64,000 bases of DNA from the NCBI GenBank assembly GCA_039105265.1, contig JAPFFF010000013.1, positions 2,852,001 to 2,916,000 on the forward strand, in the 5' to 3' direction. Both the position numbers and the translations under genes were made by a program. The notes under the pieces are model-generated. The model saw nothing but the letters and a program-made list of their open reading frames with translations. It was not told the DNA's origin and did no database searches. This document shows, in pieces, positions 40,990 through 52,300 of this stretch. Numbering within the stretch: the first letter of the stretch is position 1; the number at the start of each line of letters is the position of its first letter. Source of the stretch: Tritrichomonas musculus. Taxonomy: Eukaryota > Parabasalia > Tritrichomonadida > Tritrichomonadidae.

Positions 40990-41598
40990 TTACCAAAGAA
41001 CTGGAAGTGCATTACAGGAAGGACTTTGAGGTGGTTCATAATCATATTTGAGCTCTGGTTGATTTCTATCTTTGTTATATGCTTTTTTATAAGTGTTGAG
41101 AAATTTACCAAGAAATTTCTTTTTTTCATCAAGTTTATTAAACTTGATATCTTTAATTCGTGCCAATTCTTTTTGACTTCCTTTGATCATATTCAAATCA
41201 ATTTTCCTTTCAAAACTTTCTTTATTACCAGTCAATTTCAACCATTTTTCAACAAAAGAATGATTTGAAGTCATCACTGATGATGGCAACAAGACCATCT
41301 TGTTTCCCTCTCCTATATTATATTCTTTAAATGTTTTTTCAGTATTTAAAACTTGCCCATTATATATGTATATTGATTCATGAGAATAAATGCTTGATAA
41401 AATTGAAATGCAACTGTTTTCATTTAATCTTATATATCTTATTCGCACGAATGGCTGATATACATATATTCTAATAAATTTTGTCTCCTTTGTTAAGTCT
41501 CTCTCTATGTTGCTTTGTGAATTGCTACATGTCAATTGCAGCTTTATGTTTATTTCATTCAGTGTGCTATTTCTATGATCATTCTTAATATAATCCAT
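40990..41598 (-). CDS. Small ubiquitin-fold protein of a trichomonad family
   Basis: About 202 residues from ATG at 41598; the frame is open for nine more codons from another ATG at 41625. An initiator TCACTT lies 9 bases before the inner ATG, which decides the start. The middle (about 45-110) resembles a ubiquitin-like fold: IRIYVYQPFVRIRYIRLNEN, then SIYIYNGQVLNTEKTFKEYN and IGEGNKMVLLPS. The C-terminal helical part (FVEKWLKLTGNKESFERKID, KELARIKDIKFNKLDEKKKF) recurs in related trichomonad proteins as I remember them. No diglycine is exposed at the end, so conjugation is unlikely. Function unknown. Confidence 0.7.
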   Translation of the reverse strand: MDYIKNDHRNSTLNEINIKLQLTCSNSQSNIERDLTKETKFIRIYVYQPFVRIRYIRLNENSCISILSSIYSHESIYIYNGQVLNTEKTFKEYNIGEGNKMVLLPSSVMTSNHSFVEKWLKLTGNKESFERKIDLNMIKGSQKELARIKDIKFNKLDEKKKFLGKFLNTYKKAYNKDRNQPELKYDYEPPQSPSCNALPVLW

Positions 41599-41607
41599 TA
41601 TAAATAA

Positions 41608-41613
41608 AAGTGA
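41608..41613 (-). promoter_or_regulatory. Initiator element (Inr) TCACTT
   Basis: TCACTT upstream of ATG 41598 matches the trichomonad Inr; it lies between the two candidate ATG codons and favours the inner one. Confidence 0.5.
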
Positions 41614-41999
41614 ATTAAAAGGCAAGTGGAAATATTGTTAGAAAACGGGAAAATTATATCAACTTAAAATATATCATTATAATGTATTATAAAGACCAGC
41701 AAAAAAATATTTTGGGCATATATATTCTTGAAAGAGAAAAAAAAAAGTTTTAATGAATTTTTTTTAATAAAAATATTTTCCAATTTGAATGCTTTCAAAA
41801 ATTGTATATATTTTTTTTTTCCATTTTCAATTAGACAAAGAAAAAGTTTTTTTTTTAAATATTTTGGATCGACATTCCTCTTCGTATGAAATAGTTCACG
41901 CGCAAACAGTGCAATTTCGAAAGGTAAAACAAATATATTCTGTCAATTAAATCACCAAAAGTCGAATAAACAAATTGATTAAAATAGATATAAGAAAAA

Positions 42000-42272
42000 T
42001 TAGAATCTAAAATTTATAAAAACTATATTATACTTCCTGTTAGGAAGAATCAAAATTTGTTGTTTTGTTAATGATATTTTTGTAATAATCAATGGAAAAG
42101 AATTAAATGGATTTTTTCTCTCTTGAATCTCTATTGCATATATTTTATTATCTAAAAAAATGAAATCAAAATCATTTACAATATTATTGAAGTATTTATT
42201 TGATATTGTTATATATAAAATGTTTACAAATACAATATAAATAGTGAATTCCAGAAGATGAGCATCCTTCAA
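42000..42272 (-). CDS. Short ORF with a possible nuclease-like pattern
   Basis: 90 codons, of which about the last 55 look protein-like: DFDFIFLDNKIYAIEIQERK, then NPFNSFPLIITKISLTKQQI and NIVFINFRF. The D...EIQ spacing resembles PD-(D/E)XK nucleases, but this is pattern matching only. The first nine codons overlap the LRR relic in another frame, so the start is doubtful; it may be a fragment. Confidence 0.35.
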   Translation of the reverse strand: MKDAHLLEFTIYIVFVNILYITISNKYFNNIVNDFDFIFLDNKIYAIEIQERKNPFNSFPLIITKISLTKQQILILPNRKYNIVFINFRF

Positions 42273-42514
42273 AATTTAAGAGAATAATGAAAATTCTTGA
42301 TTAAAGAACTTGCAATGACAAATACGAAGTTGGAAATAAAAAGTGCATAACACCCAATCATTATCATCAAGATAATGATCTGCAAAGCTTAAAAGCAAAT
42401 TTGCAAATTGATGAAACACTTTCAGGGAGAGTTATTTATTTCAATAAGTAGCATCTTGAGAAAGCATAATCATTAATTGATGTAACACTATTTGGGAGTG
42501 CTATTGATGTCAAG
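42240..42514 (-). pseudogene. BspA LRR relic
   Basis: The minus strand reads LTSIALPNSVTSINDYAFSR, then CYLLK, a stop and ITLPESVSSICKFAFKLC, and further on a frame-shifted FEGCSSSGIH. These are two to three eroded LRR_5 units. The relic meets the duplicated kinase 3' end at 42511-42514, where CAAG is shared. Confidence 0.7.
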
Positions 42515-42830
42515 AAATAATTGGGATTCTGTTTACAAACACAGAGAAAATTGAAAACGAGATTAACGATATTATTGATGAGATGGAATCAATTCTAAAA
42601 ACTCCACCATATTTAATTCTTTTTGGCAGAATTCACGCTAAAAACGATCAATATTAATAAAAATGATAATTTTTTTTGGGAAATCGTAATCGCCCGTGGC
42701 GGTTTAGGTCAATATTGACCTTGTATCGTACCATAGAAAAAAAGCCTGGAACTTTTTTAAAAATGAAATCTCTGTATATTTTGAAAAGCTTTTTTGTCAA
42801 AATACAAGATTTAATGAATTTTTTGAAAAA
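42511..42830 (+). pseudogene. Duplicate of the kinase-Sel1 gene's 3' end
   Basis: 42511-42668 matches 38557-38714 almost base for base, including the last 48 codons, the stop and the start of the 3' flank. Identity resumes at 42769, matching 38733, for about 60 bases. Between these blocks about 82 extra bases are present, including the palindrome AGGTCAATATTGACCT. There is no promoter or 5' part, so this is a non-functional partial copy. Confidence 0.85.
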
Positions 42831-43276
42831 ATAAATGACTAAGAAGATATCTATGTATGATTTTATTTCTTTTTTCATTAATATGTAAATGATTTTCAAT
42901 TATGATTTCTATTGGAGATACTCTTCCACAATAGATTATTTTAAGGAGTAAAAATACTATTAAAAATTAATGTTTTACCTTACTAAAATTATGATTTTAT
43001 CTTTATTTGAAAAGAAATAATTAATATTTTACATTTATGTATAGATTTAAAGAAAATAAAATTTAACAATTGAAAAAGTGCGATTATTTTTAAAAAATTA
43101 TTCAAAAATAAAAATGCGAAAAAAATTTGAATGGTACAATCAAAATTGAAAGGAATTCTACTTTACGAAAATATTTTGATTTGATTTCAATTGAAATATT
43201 TTGAAATGTCAATTGAAATATTGAATAATACGAAAATTATTTGAATAGTTATTTCATAATTGAATTAAAAACCAAT
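42831..43276. other. Intergenic A+T-rich DNA
   Basis: Promoter side of the ABC gene. No other feature seen. Confidence 0.5.
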
Positions 43277-43282
43277 TCATTT
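43277..43282 (+). promoter_or_regulatory. Initiator element (Inr) TCATTT
   Basis: TCATTT 7 bases before ATG 43290, a close match to the trichomonad Inr; the predicted 5' UTR is about 11 bases. Confidence 0.55.
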
Positions 43283-43289
43283 TTATAAA

Positions 43290-45059
43290 ATGGGATTTGG
43301 GGGAGCAGGTTTTAAAGATGAAGAAATTGAAGGAGCCCAAAAAGGAGGCGAATTTCGAAGAATTGTTAAATATTTTGATCAAAAACCTTTATTAATTATA
43401 GCACTTATCATTTCAGGTATATGCGGAGTATCGAGTTGCCTTTTGTTAGTCGTCAATAAGAAAGCAGTTAGTTTATTTGAAGATTCAGATTTTCTAGGCG
43501 CCACAGAAGATGTTTTGAAGACAGGTGCATGGGTATCAGCTGTCATTATATGTTGTCAACTTGCAGCCAACACGTGTCAATCGATTGTTTCGCCATTATT
43601 TTTAGTTGATATTAGAAAGAAACTCTATACAGCTTTAATGTATGCAGATATTGAATTCTTTGATAAGCACTCATACGGAGGAATGGTTAGCCGAATATCA
43701 GAAGGTGTTGCCTACATTCGAGACGTTTATGTTAAACTTCTTTTCATTGCTATCAATGGAATATGTGCCTCATTATCAGGTTTCATTGTTGGTCTTGTTT
43801 ACGGATGGAAACAAACATTGATGTTCATTGCCTTTCCAATTGGACTTGCTATTGAACTTTGGCTTGGACTCAAATGGGCCAATCATGTATATGAGAAGTA
43901 CGAAAAAGCAGGAACAGCGGCAACTGAAAAGGCTGTTTCAATAGTTACTCAATTTAGAACAGTTAAAGCATTTGATCAAGAAGAGAATGAAGCCAAAGAA
44001 TATGAAAGTGATCTCAAAAATGAAGAAGCAATATTAATTAAAGTTTCATTAGTAAAAGCATTCATCAGAATGCTTGGAATATGTATCCTGTCAGCAATGG
44101 TTCTTACAATTACTTGGTACATGGTTCGAGAAATGGTCAAAGATCCAGAATCAATTGGAATGTATGAAATGTCAGCCATTATCATGGGAATTTGTCTCCT
44201 TGCAATCGGCATCTTCTCAACACTATCAATTACTGATGATTTCCAGCAAGCGCAAGAAGCGACAAGAAACATTTGTGCCATTATTGAAATGGAGCCAAAA
44301 ATCAAAGCAGATCAAGGACAAGTTGTTGATGAAATCAGAGGCGACATTGAATTCCGTGATGTCGGTTTCCGTTACAGTGGATGCGAACAATTTGCTGTTC
44401 GTCATTTAAGTTTCAAATTAGAAGCAGGCAAAACTTACGCGTTTGTTGGAGAATCAGGATGTGGAAAATCAACAACACTTCAACTTCTTCAGCGTTTTTA
44501 TGATGTCGAAGAAGGAGCAGTTTTTGTTGATGGAATTGATATCCGTGACATGTCATTGAAGAGCCTTAGAAAAGGTATTTCTATCGTTCCACAAAGTCCA
44601 GTGCTTTTCACAATGTCAATTGCCGATAACATTAGATACGGAAGATTAACTGCAACTGAAGAAGAAGTTGCACAGGCTGCTGTAACTGGAAATGCTCATA
44701 ACTTCATTATGGAACTTCCAGAAAATTATCGAACATTGGTCGCTCAGACATCCTTGAGTGGCGGTCAAAAACAAAGAATTTGCATTTCTAGAGCCATTCT
44801 GTCGCCAACGCCAATCTTGCTTTTGGATGAAGCTACAGCTGCACTTGATACTGAATCAGAGCAATTGGTGCAGCAATCTCTTGAAAACTTTAGACATGGA
44901 AAAACATCAATCATGGTTGCACATAGACTTGCAACAGTTACACATGCTGATGAAATTCTTGTTTTTCAAAACGGAAAAGTTGCCGAAAGAGGAAATCATA
45001 AAGAACTCGTTAATCTCAATGGTATTTATGCAGATCTTGTTAAATTCCAACTTCAATAA
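43290..45059 (+). CDS. ABC transporter, subfamily B half-transporter
   Basis: 589 residues, one membrane domain and one ATPase domain. Membrane spans are visible in about 35-320 (LLIIALIISGICGVSSCLLL and others), with the intracellular loop EFFDKHSYGGMVSRIS typical of ABCB proteins. ATPase domain from about 345: Walker A GESGCGKST near 387, Q-loop VPQSP, signature LSGGQKQR near 488, Walker B ILLLDEATAALD near 510 and H-loop VAHRLAT near 547. All catalytic residues are present. It should work as a homo- or heterodimeric exporter. Substrate and membrane are unknown; no organelle-targeting sequence is obvious. Relatively G+C-rich for the window, as is usual for conserved genes. Confidence 0.95.
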   Translation: MGFGGAGFKDEEIEGAQKGGEFRRIVKYFDQKPLLIIALIISGICGVSSCLLLVVNKKAVSLFEDSDFLGATEDVLKTGAWVSAVIICCQLAANTCQSIVSPLFLVDIRKKLYTALMYADIEFFDKHSYGGMVSRISEGVAYIRDVYVKLLFIAINGICASLSGFIVGLVYGWKQTLMFIAFPIGLAIELWLGLKWANHVYEKYEKAGTAATEKAVSIVTQFRTVKAFDQEENEAKEYESDLKNEEAILIKVSLVKAFIRMLGICILSAMVLTITWYMVREMVKDPESIGMYEMSAIIMGICLLAIGIFSTLSITDDFQQAQEATRNICAIIEMEPKIKADQGQVVDEIRGDIEFRDVGFRYSGCEQFAVRHLSFKLEAGKTYAFVGESGCGKSTTLQLLQRFYDVEEGAVFVDGIDIRDMSLKSLRKGISIVPQSPVLFTMSIADNIRYGRLTATEEEVAQAAVTGNAHNFIMELPENYRTLVAQTSLSGGQKQRICISRAILSPTPILLLDEATAALDTESEQLVQQSLENFRHGKTSIMVAHRLATVTHADEILVFQNGKVAERGNHKELVNLNGIYADLVKFQLQ

Positions 45060-45504
45060 AAAAAACTATTTCTTAGGTTATAGTAATTAAATATTATCTA
45101 GTTATTTTTTTAAAGATTATCTTTCAAAATTGAATAAAGTCGGATTCAAAATGCATATGACAGCATTCAATTTTTTTCAATGCTTCTCAGTCAAAAAAAA
45201 AAAAATCAGCTTTGGGCAAATTGACCTTAAAATTTAAAAAAATAGGACATGACGTATTCAAAGTTTGTCTCAAGCCTTTTGAATCCTTCTTTATTGAAAT
45301 ATAAAAATCTGATAAATTCAAAAAAAAATCGCTCAAATAATTTATTTGACTTACAGTAAAAGTTAAACTTGTATCATAAATAAAATAAAAAAATTCAATT
45401 GAATCATTGAATTTTTTCAATAGAAACGATCACTTTCTTTTCAAAATTGAAAAGACTAAAAATTTTTTTTCTTTTATTTTTATACAACATATATACATTG
45501 TCAT
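45060..45504. other. Convergent intergenic region
   Basis: Lies between the 3' ends of two converging genes. A+T-rich with no gene seen. Confidence 0.55.
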
Positions 45505-48033
45505 CTAAGTCTGTTGCAGAGGGTGATTTGTTCTATAGATTTTAAAGATGGCATCAGCCGCATAGATGCTGAAATTGTAGTCAAAATTGTTGGGATCCAT
45601 GAAGTACGTAGCGAACTCCTGGATTTTATCGTTGTCAGACTGGCCTGCTATTGCGAGTATCTGTTGGAACATTGCCTCTAGCGTCATGTACCTCACTGCT
45701 ATGAGCTTCAGCAGCTCCAGGCTTGTCCCCTTGTCTTCCGGCAGTGCGTTGAACAGCAAGCATTTGAAGAGCGCCTCGATCAGCAGCTTGAGGTCGCCCT
45801 CGGAGAATCTTGCCTCTGGGGACTGGATGATCAACTTGAGCAGCTTCAGGGAGTCCTTCAGCATATTCCTGTTTTGCAAGAAGAAGAGCATCAGCTGGAC
45901 CGGAAGTTGCAAGACCAAATTTTTATTCTTTTTGAAAGCACTTAAGAAAAACCTCACTTCACCGAGGACGATATCATATTGCATTTGGTTGGTCTGGGCC
46001 AAAAAAGCATTGAATTTTTCTGAGGGGAGAAGATCAACAAGTTTGATGAGGACCTTGAACTGCTCGTAGTTTGCGCTCAGAAGCATTGCATCTTGGATCC
46101 ACTCAAGAACTTTCACTCTATCGCCCACCCAATTTGAATGGAGGGCGGTTTTGACAAACTGGCACATGCACTCCTGGACGGCGGGATCAAGGTCAGTCAT
46201 GAATGGTGTGAAGATCCTCGTTAGTTGTTCAAACAGACTGTTCACAAATGACTTCATTAACTGGCTCTCGCCTGGGTTGACAGATTGAATGACTCCTTTC
46301 AAAAAAGTGACATTTTTCTGAAGAATTTCAATGCTGTTTATCGGGTTAGTGACGTGACCCAAAAAATAACCGCCGGCATTATTGAATAAGTTCTGAACAT
46401 TATCGGTGTTCTCGGTGAACTGACCCAAAAAAGTGAAAAGTGATATGAAATAAGGAACGGTTATTTCAGCCTCAGAATTTTTGATAACCTCGATAATGAT
46501 CGGAAGAAGCGTTTCTGACTTTTGGATAAAATTATGAGGATATTTGGTCACATAAGCATTTAACGCTTCACCGACGTCCTTTGTGTTGACTACGTTTAAG
46601 TTAGCGATGACTATGTCGATCAGGTTGTCTATTGACTCCGATGCGTACTGGCAGCAGTTCATTACAAAGTAAACGGTCGTCGGCGGTGGATTCTGTGAAG
46701 AGGTGATTTTGAAGGCCAAATTTGAGGAGAGCATTTTTGTTATCTTCTTCGATGCGTAGGCGAACACGTAGACGTAGCCTTGTGAGAAGTTTTCTAAGTT
46801 GTTTCCCATGAAGCGCGACAAGAACTTTGTGTATTCGTTGAATTCGTCGTCGTTTGTCTCTTCTTCGTTTTCAGTGTCGCTGCCAATATCGTCTGAAACA
46901 GTGTCAGATTCCTCATCAAAAAGTCTCGTTAATTGGTCGGATATTTCCTTGTTGCAGAAGCGAAGGTCGTTGTCGACGAGATACATAATGAACTTGATGA
47001 ACTCCTCGATGAGCTGCGCCACAATCTCGGTGCTGTCCTCTGGCACATAGCAGAGGCACTCCGTGTAGAAGAACGTCAGAACGTAGAACTCTTCGATGTC
47101 TTCCTTGATGAAGTAGCTGAGGCAGTTTATGAAGTGCGTGAAAACGACTTTGGTGTACTCGGCCCCGACTTCTGGCGCCCCGTAAAAGTCGAAATTCATG
47201 TCGATGATTTGGCACCATACGTAGGACGATAGCTTGAGGTCCTCAAATTTTTCTGAGAAATTGATAAGAAGCAAAATTAATTTCTTAACAAAATCTATGT
47301 CGCCTTCGTCTAGATATTCAAGATTAAGCCCGGCTATTTCTGCTTCAAAAAAGGTTAAAATGGATTGGGCACAATTAACCTCTTGAAGGCCAATTTCAAA
47401 AAGATGGAGATATTGATTGAATTCCGAGATTTTGGAAAAGCGAGCAAGGGTCTTTAAAAATAGAAAAGTTTGCTCACATACTTGGGCTTTGGAAACTGTG
47501 GAGTAAAAAAGTTCAATATTGGAATTGGCATCTATGTATTGATATGGTTTGAGTTGCGTAATATCTTGGCTTATACTAACTTGATATTCGTGATATTCTT
47601 TATTTATAATGTCATCAAAATAATATATTAATATATTGGGCGAAAGTTTTTGGAATTCTTCGAATAATCTGATATCTTTCGAAAAAAATGACGCTAAAGA
47701 CGCTAAATTGATAAGATTACGTATATAGGAACTGATCGGGAGAATATTTTGTTGATTTTGAATTTGTTGAAAACATACTTTGAATAAATTTATGCAATAT
47801 TCTTCATCAAAACTTCTTGAATTCCACATGCGATCAATAAGGCTGTACGAAACATACATAACTAGTCTGAGATCATTGGTTTTGCCTTGAATAATTTCAA
47901 GAGATGTAATATTTGACTCGTTTGAATTTCTCCATTCATTTAGAATCTCGTTGCATTCCGATTGTTCTTCATTTGATGTAGCTTGTAAGTAACGACCAAC
48001 AATATTTTCAAGTTGTGGAATACTAAAAGTCAT
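45505..48033 (-). CDS. Importin-beta-like karyopherin (importin-13/transportin-3 type)
   Basis: 842 residues of continuous helical HEAT/ARM-like repeats. The N-terminus follows the importin-beta N-terminal pattern: LENIVGRYLQATSNEEQSEC, NEILNEWRNS, a LRLVMYVSYSLIDRMWNSRS helix. A central acidic loop (DEESDTVSDD...NEEETNDDEF, about 372-398) resembles the acidic loops that bind RanGTP or cargo. The C-terminal half has regular helix pairs to the end. Length fits importin-13, transportin-3 or exportin-like receptors; which one cannot be decided by eye. It would carry proteins or RNA through nuclear pores. Complete and unbroken. The 3' half of the gene is clearly more G+C-rich than its surroundings. 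Confidence 0.75.
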   Translation of the reverse strand: MTFSIPQLENIVGRYLQATSNEEQSECNEILNEWRNSNESNITSLEIIQGKTNDLRLVMYVSYSLIDRMWNSRSFDEEYCINLFKVCFQQIQNQQNILPISSYIRNLINLASLASFFSKDIRLFEEFQKLSPNILIYYFDDIINKEYHEYQVSISQDITQLKPYQYIDANSNIELFYSTVSKAQVCEQTFLFLKTLARFSKISEFNQYLHLFEIGLQEVNCAQSILTFFEAEIAGLNLEYLDEGDIDFVKKLILLLINFSEKFEDLKLSSYVWCQIIDMNFDFYGAPEVGAEYTKVVFTHFINCLSYFIKEDIEEFYVLTFFYTECLCYVPEDSTEIVAQLIEEFIKFIMYLVDNDLRFCNKEISDQLTRLFDEESDTVSDDIGSDTENEEETNDDEFNEYTKFLSRFMGNNLENFSQGYVYVFAYASKKITKMLSSNLAFKITSSQNPPPTTVYFVMNCCQYASESIDNLIDIVIANLNVVNTKDVGEALNAYVTKYPHNFIQKSETLLPIIIEVIKNSEAEITVPYFISLFTFLGQFTENTDNVQNLFNNAGGYFLGHVTNPINSIEILQKNVTFLKGVIQSVNPGESQLMKSFVNSLFEQLTRIFTPFMTDLDPAVQECMCQFVKTALHSNWVGDRVKVLEWIQDAMLLSANYEQFKVLIKLVDLLPSEKFNAFLAQTNQMQYDIVLGEVRFFLSAFKKNKNLVLQLPVQLMLFFLQNRNMLKDSLKLLKLIIQSPEARFSEGDLKLLIEALFKCLLFNALPEDKGTSLELLKLIAVRYMTLEAMFQQILAIAGQSDNDKIQEFATYFMDPNNFDYNFSIYAADAIFKIYRTNHPLQQT

Positions 48034-49380
48034 TTCTTAACCTTTATATTTTCGTTTTTCCTCACATAATTTTTCACCTTATGGTGAAATTACGGAAAAT
48101 TTTAAATTTTACATATTTTTCTAGATGAAATATTTATATTTGCTGAATATTTTTGCTAAATTAATTACTAATATATATATTAAAAATAATTATTCTTAAA
48201 ATATTCAGAAAACATAATTTTATATGATAATGTTTAATTGAATATAATTTTGAAACATAAATGGTAGTTAGAATGTGAAATGCATGCATAAATATCAAAA
48301 TTTGATTTGGTTAGATTAATAGATACTTTAAGCCATCATTTAATTTTTCTCTAAATATTTGGTATTACAAATCTAGCTTTTTTTTTCCCATTAATAATTA
48401 TCAATGCAATCGTTGTATCTTTTTGTGCTTTGTAAAATGACAAAATTGATGAAAAATATTGTAAATGTTTTAAATATGTTTTCAAGAATTTAATAAAGAT
48501 TAATATTGGGTTTTAAATCAGTTCTTCAAAAAAATGAATAATTAGTAAATCAGTGTTTTGAAGTGAATTCTTATTCGAACTATTAAATTTGTTGTTTAAT
48601 GCTAATTTCTTTCAAAAATTTCAAATTATTAGCAACTTTTTCAGAGAAAATTATTTGTTTTTATTACTTTTTTATTATTTTATATATATATATATATATA
48701 TAGCTTCAAAACATGGAACTCTAATCAATCATTTAAGAAAAGAAATGCACAATTTCTTCTCTTATAGAATTCATTGGCTCAACAGAATATGGTGATTTTG
48801 AGTCGTTAATTGAAGATTTCGAAAACCGCAAAAAAATTTCAAGAAGAAAGAATAAATCAAGTTATTTTTGTCGATTATTATCTTAAATATTAGACAATAG
48901 ACACATTTTTTTGTATTTAAAGCTATAAATGATCTAAAGATTAGATACAATCATTATATGTATTCTAAAATCAAGTTTTCAACTAATGAAAATCAATCAA
49001 AAGCAATTAAAAATGAAATAAAGCAAAAGGAAAATGTCGAGTGGAAAAAAATGATATATATATCTCCGCATTCTTTTGTCAAAATCAATGAAAAAAGTGT
49101 CATGTTAGTCATAATTTGGAAAAAAAAATCAAATTTTCATTCAGTTTCCAATTATCAAGTTTTTTTTTTAGGTTTTAAAAAGCTTCAAAATTGAATATGA
49201 TATCTATAATTTATTCAATTCAAAAAATGGATGTATATCAAAAAATAGTCTTTTATAACGCCATTAAAAACATTAAAAAATACATCTCTTTATATATTTC
49301 AAATAATTAATAAGAAATTTATTTTCATTTTCTTTGATAAAAAAACAAAAATAAATAAATGCTGAAATGATATTTCAAAT
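48034..49380. other. Intergenic region
   Basis: A TA microsatellite lies near 48680-48702. A short plus-strand open stretch near 48767-48885 (FIGSTEYGDFESLIEDFENR) may be a gene scrap. Otherwise A+T-rich without recognised features. Confidence 0.5.
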
Positions 49381-52300
49381 TTAAATGGCAATTGAAGAAT
49401 CACCTTGTGTTGATGTTGTTGATTGATTACGTTTCTTAATAACAAGGAAGTAAACGAGAAGGGCAATGATAGCAGCTACGACAACGACGCAAGCGATAAC
49501 AATACCAGCAATAGCGCCTCCACTTAATCCTTTATCATCATCATCTTTTTTGTGTTCAACTTTTTCAGCTCTTAAATTAACATAGTTAGTTCCATTGAAA
49601 CAATTTTCATTTCCGAAATCTGAGTCTGTTTGTCTGTATTTTCCTCTTAATTCTTCACATGCTAAGTAGTTTGCTGTCATGTTGTTAGCTTCATCTTCAA
49701 AGTGGGCAAGTGTAAATGTATCACCTATTTCGGTTAATTGAAGTCCAGCAGCAATTGTATTGATGATAATTCTGCGAGCTTTGCTGAAATCAGGGAAACT
49801 GCCACCAGATGGACGTTTTACACGAATTGGATATTGATCTTCATCAACTGTTCTATTGTAATAAACTTGGAATTCAGTATTCTCAGTAATAGTGTTTGGT
49901 TGAGACAAATCCAATACAGAAAGAAGACCAATTTTAACGGTTTCTAATGAAACGTGTTTAGGAACAAAGTCTGCACCACCTTCAATGTTAAGGTTCTTAC
50001 AAATAGTTGTTCCATCTTCAAGACCATTTAAGAATGTTTTACCGAAAATTTGAACTTCTTCAACAATAATTTCCTTAACATCAGATTTTAATGTGATTCC
50101 TGTAGCTTCTTCTGATTCTGGATCAGCGGATGGGATAAGTTTTCCAAGTTCAATTTTTTCTGGTGGAGTTGCTCCTGCATTTGCTGAGCTAAGCTGAACT
50201 TCTCCTTTTCCTGTAATATCAATATTTTGGCTTTCAGTTGGAACTGCTACCTTTGCAGTGTTGCTAACTGTAAGAGTAACATCGGTAGTTTTTTCAGTTT
50301 TAATTACAAGAGGTGGATCGCTTTCTGCTCTTTCTGAAATTGCAAATTCAACTTTTTCAAGCTTTTGAGGCACGACAACTAAATCTGTTTCTTGTTGAAT
50401 TGTCATTGTATAAACTTTTGTGTTATCATAAGTATTGTCATCTTTGAATGTGATATTTTGAGATGTGCTTGTGACGCCATCTGCGAAGAGATCATCACTT
50501 ATTTCTACACTTGGAGGTGGGGTTGGAGGAGCAACTGGTTTAATTGGTTCCATACATACTCCATCGACCAAATCATAACCATCAATGCAAACGCATCTTC
50601 CTCCTCTTGCAGTATAGAATTTTGTGGCATCGCATGTAACACAAAATGTAGGATTAATGTTAGAGCAATTTATGCATCCAGTAACTTCAGTTGTGCATGC
50701 CATCTCTGTAGGTATAACGCATTTACCTTCGTAGGAAACATGAAAATCTCCTTGGCACAAAGTGCATATTAATTGGCCATCCTTGTTTGCGCAAGTTGTG
50801 CAGTTTGGAATGGAGCTGCAGTCTGTCGGATTGCAAGCGCCTTCGGATAATGTATATCCTAAGTCGCATTCAGAGCATGTTTCAGCGTTTGAACAAAGAT
50901 AACAATTTGGATGTTTGGTAAAGCAGGACATTTGTTCCTGGCTCTTGCATATGTCATCGTCTAAAGTGTAACCATTTTGAGAATCACATTCGCATTTTCC
51001 ATCTTTAAGAACGAAATGATCGGCGCACTTTCCGCATTTAGCAATATCAGTTGAGTTGCATTCCAAGCATCCAACTAATTTTGAATCTTGGCAGTCCATT
51101 AATAAGCAAGCTTTTCGATCATCGCTTGATTTGAATCCATCTTGGCATGTAGCACAAACAGCACGATTATTTTCTCTGGTACATTCAGTGCAGTTTTGAA
51201 TATTGCACTTTGGTGGACATACTTGACCTTGTTTTTCACTATCATCACATTGTAATGAGCAAATGGCTGATGTTTGGCTTAATTTACCATATCCGCTTCG
51301 GCACTTCACACAGAAACTTGGATCAGTAACATTGCATTCTTCGCAATTTGAGACTTCTTGGTTGCATTTTGGTATTTCGCATTGTCCTGAGATTGGATTT
51401 AAATGATATTTATCTTCACAGCCAGAACATTTTGTTTCATTTTCATCATCACAGATAATGCAGTGCTCAACAACATCGGTGCAATGAGGAACAGATGGCT
51501 TTTTATCACAGAGATGAGAACTTGTATTTAAGATAAATCCATTTGCGCATGTTGCGCAAAACATTGGATTGGCGCTATCACATGTAAGGCAAGCTGTTGG
51601 ATATAATGTAACACAGTAATTTGGAGGATAGGGAGTAGGTTGTTCAGGGGTATTTGAATCTGATTCGACTGGGGCATTTGAGTCTGATTCGACTGGGGCA
51701 TTTGAGTCTGATTCGACTGGGGCATTTGAGTCTGATTCGACTGGGGCATTTGAGTCTGATTCGACTGGGGCATTTGAGTCTGATTCGACTGGGGCATTTG
51801 AATCTGATTCGACTGGGGCATTTGAATCTGATTCGACTGGGGCATTTGAGTCTGATTCAACTGGGGCATTTGAGTCTGATTCGACTGGGGCATTTGAGTC
51901 TGATTCAACTGGGGCATTTGAGTCTGATTCGACTGGGGCATTTGAATCTGATTCGACTGGGGCATTTGAGTCTGATTCGACTGGGGCATTTGAGTCTGAT
52001 TCGACTGGGGCATTTGAGTCTGATTCAACTGGGGCATTTGAGTCTGATTCGACTGGGGCATTTGAATCTGATTCGACTGGGGCATTTGAATCTGATTCGA
52101 CTGGGGCATTTGAGTCTGATTCGACTGGGGCATTTGAGTCTGATTCAACTGGGGCATTTGAGTCTGATTCAACTGGGGCATTTGAGTCTGATTCGACTGG
52201 GGCATTTGAGTCTGATTCGACTGGGGCATTTGAATCTGATTCGACTGGGGCATTTGAGTCTGATTCGACTGGGGCATTTGAGTCTGATTCGACTGGGGCA

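Noticed and set aside
42654-42899. Minus-strand 81-codon ORF
   Set aside because: Covers the duplicated 3' flank and the 82-bp insert; Lys/Phe/Ile-rich with no resemblance to a protein family.
48958-49194. 78-codon plus-strand ORF
   Set aside because: A possible small protein but Lys/Asn/Ser-rich without motif or initiator; not enough support to annotate.
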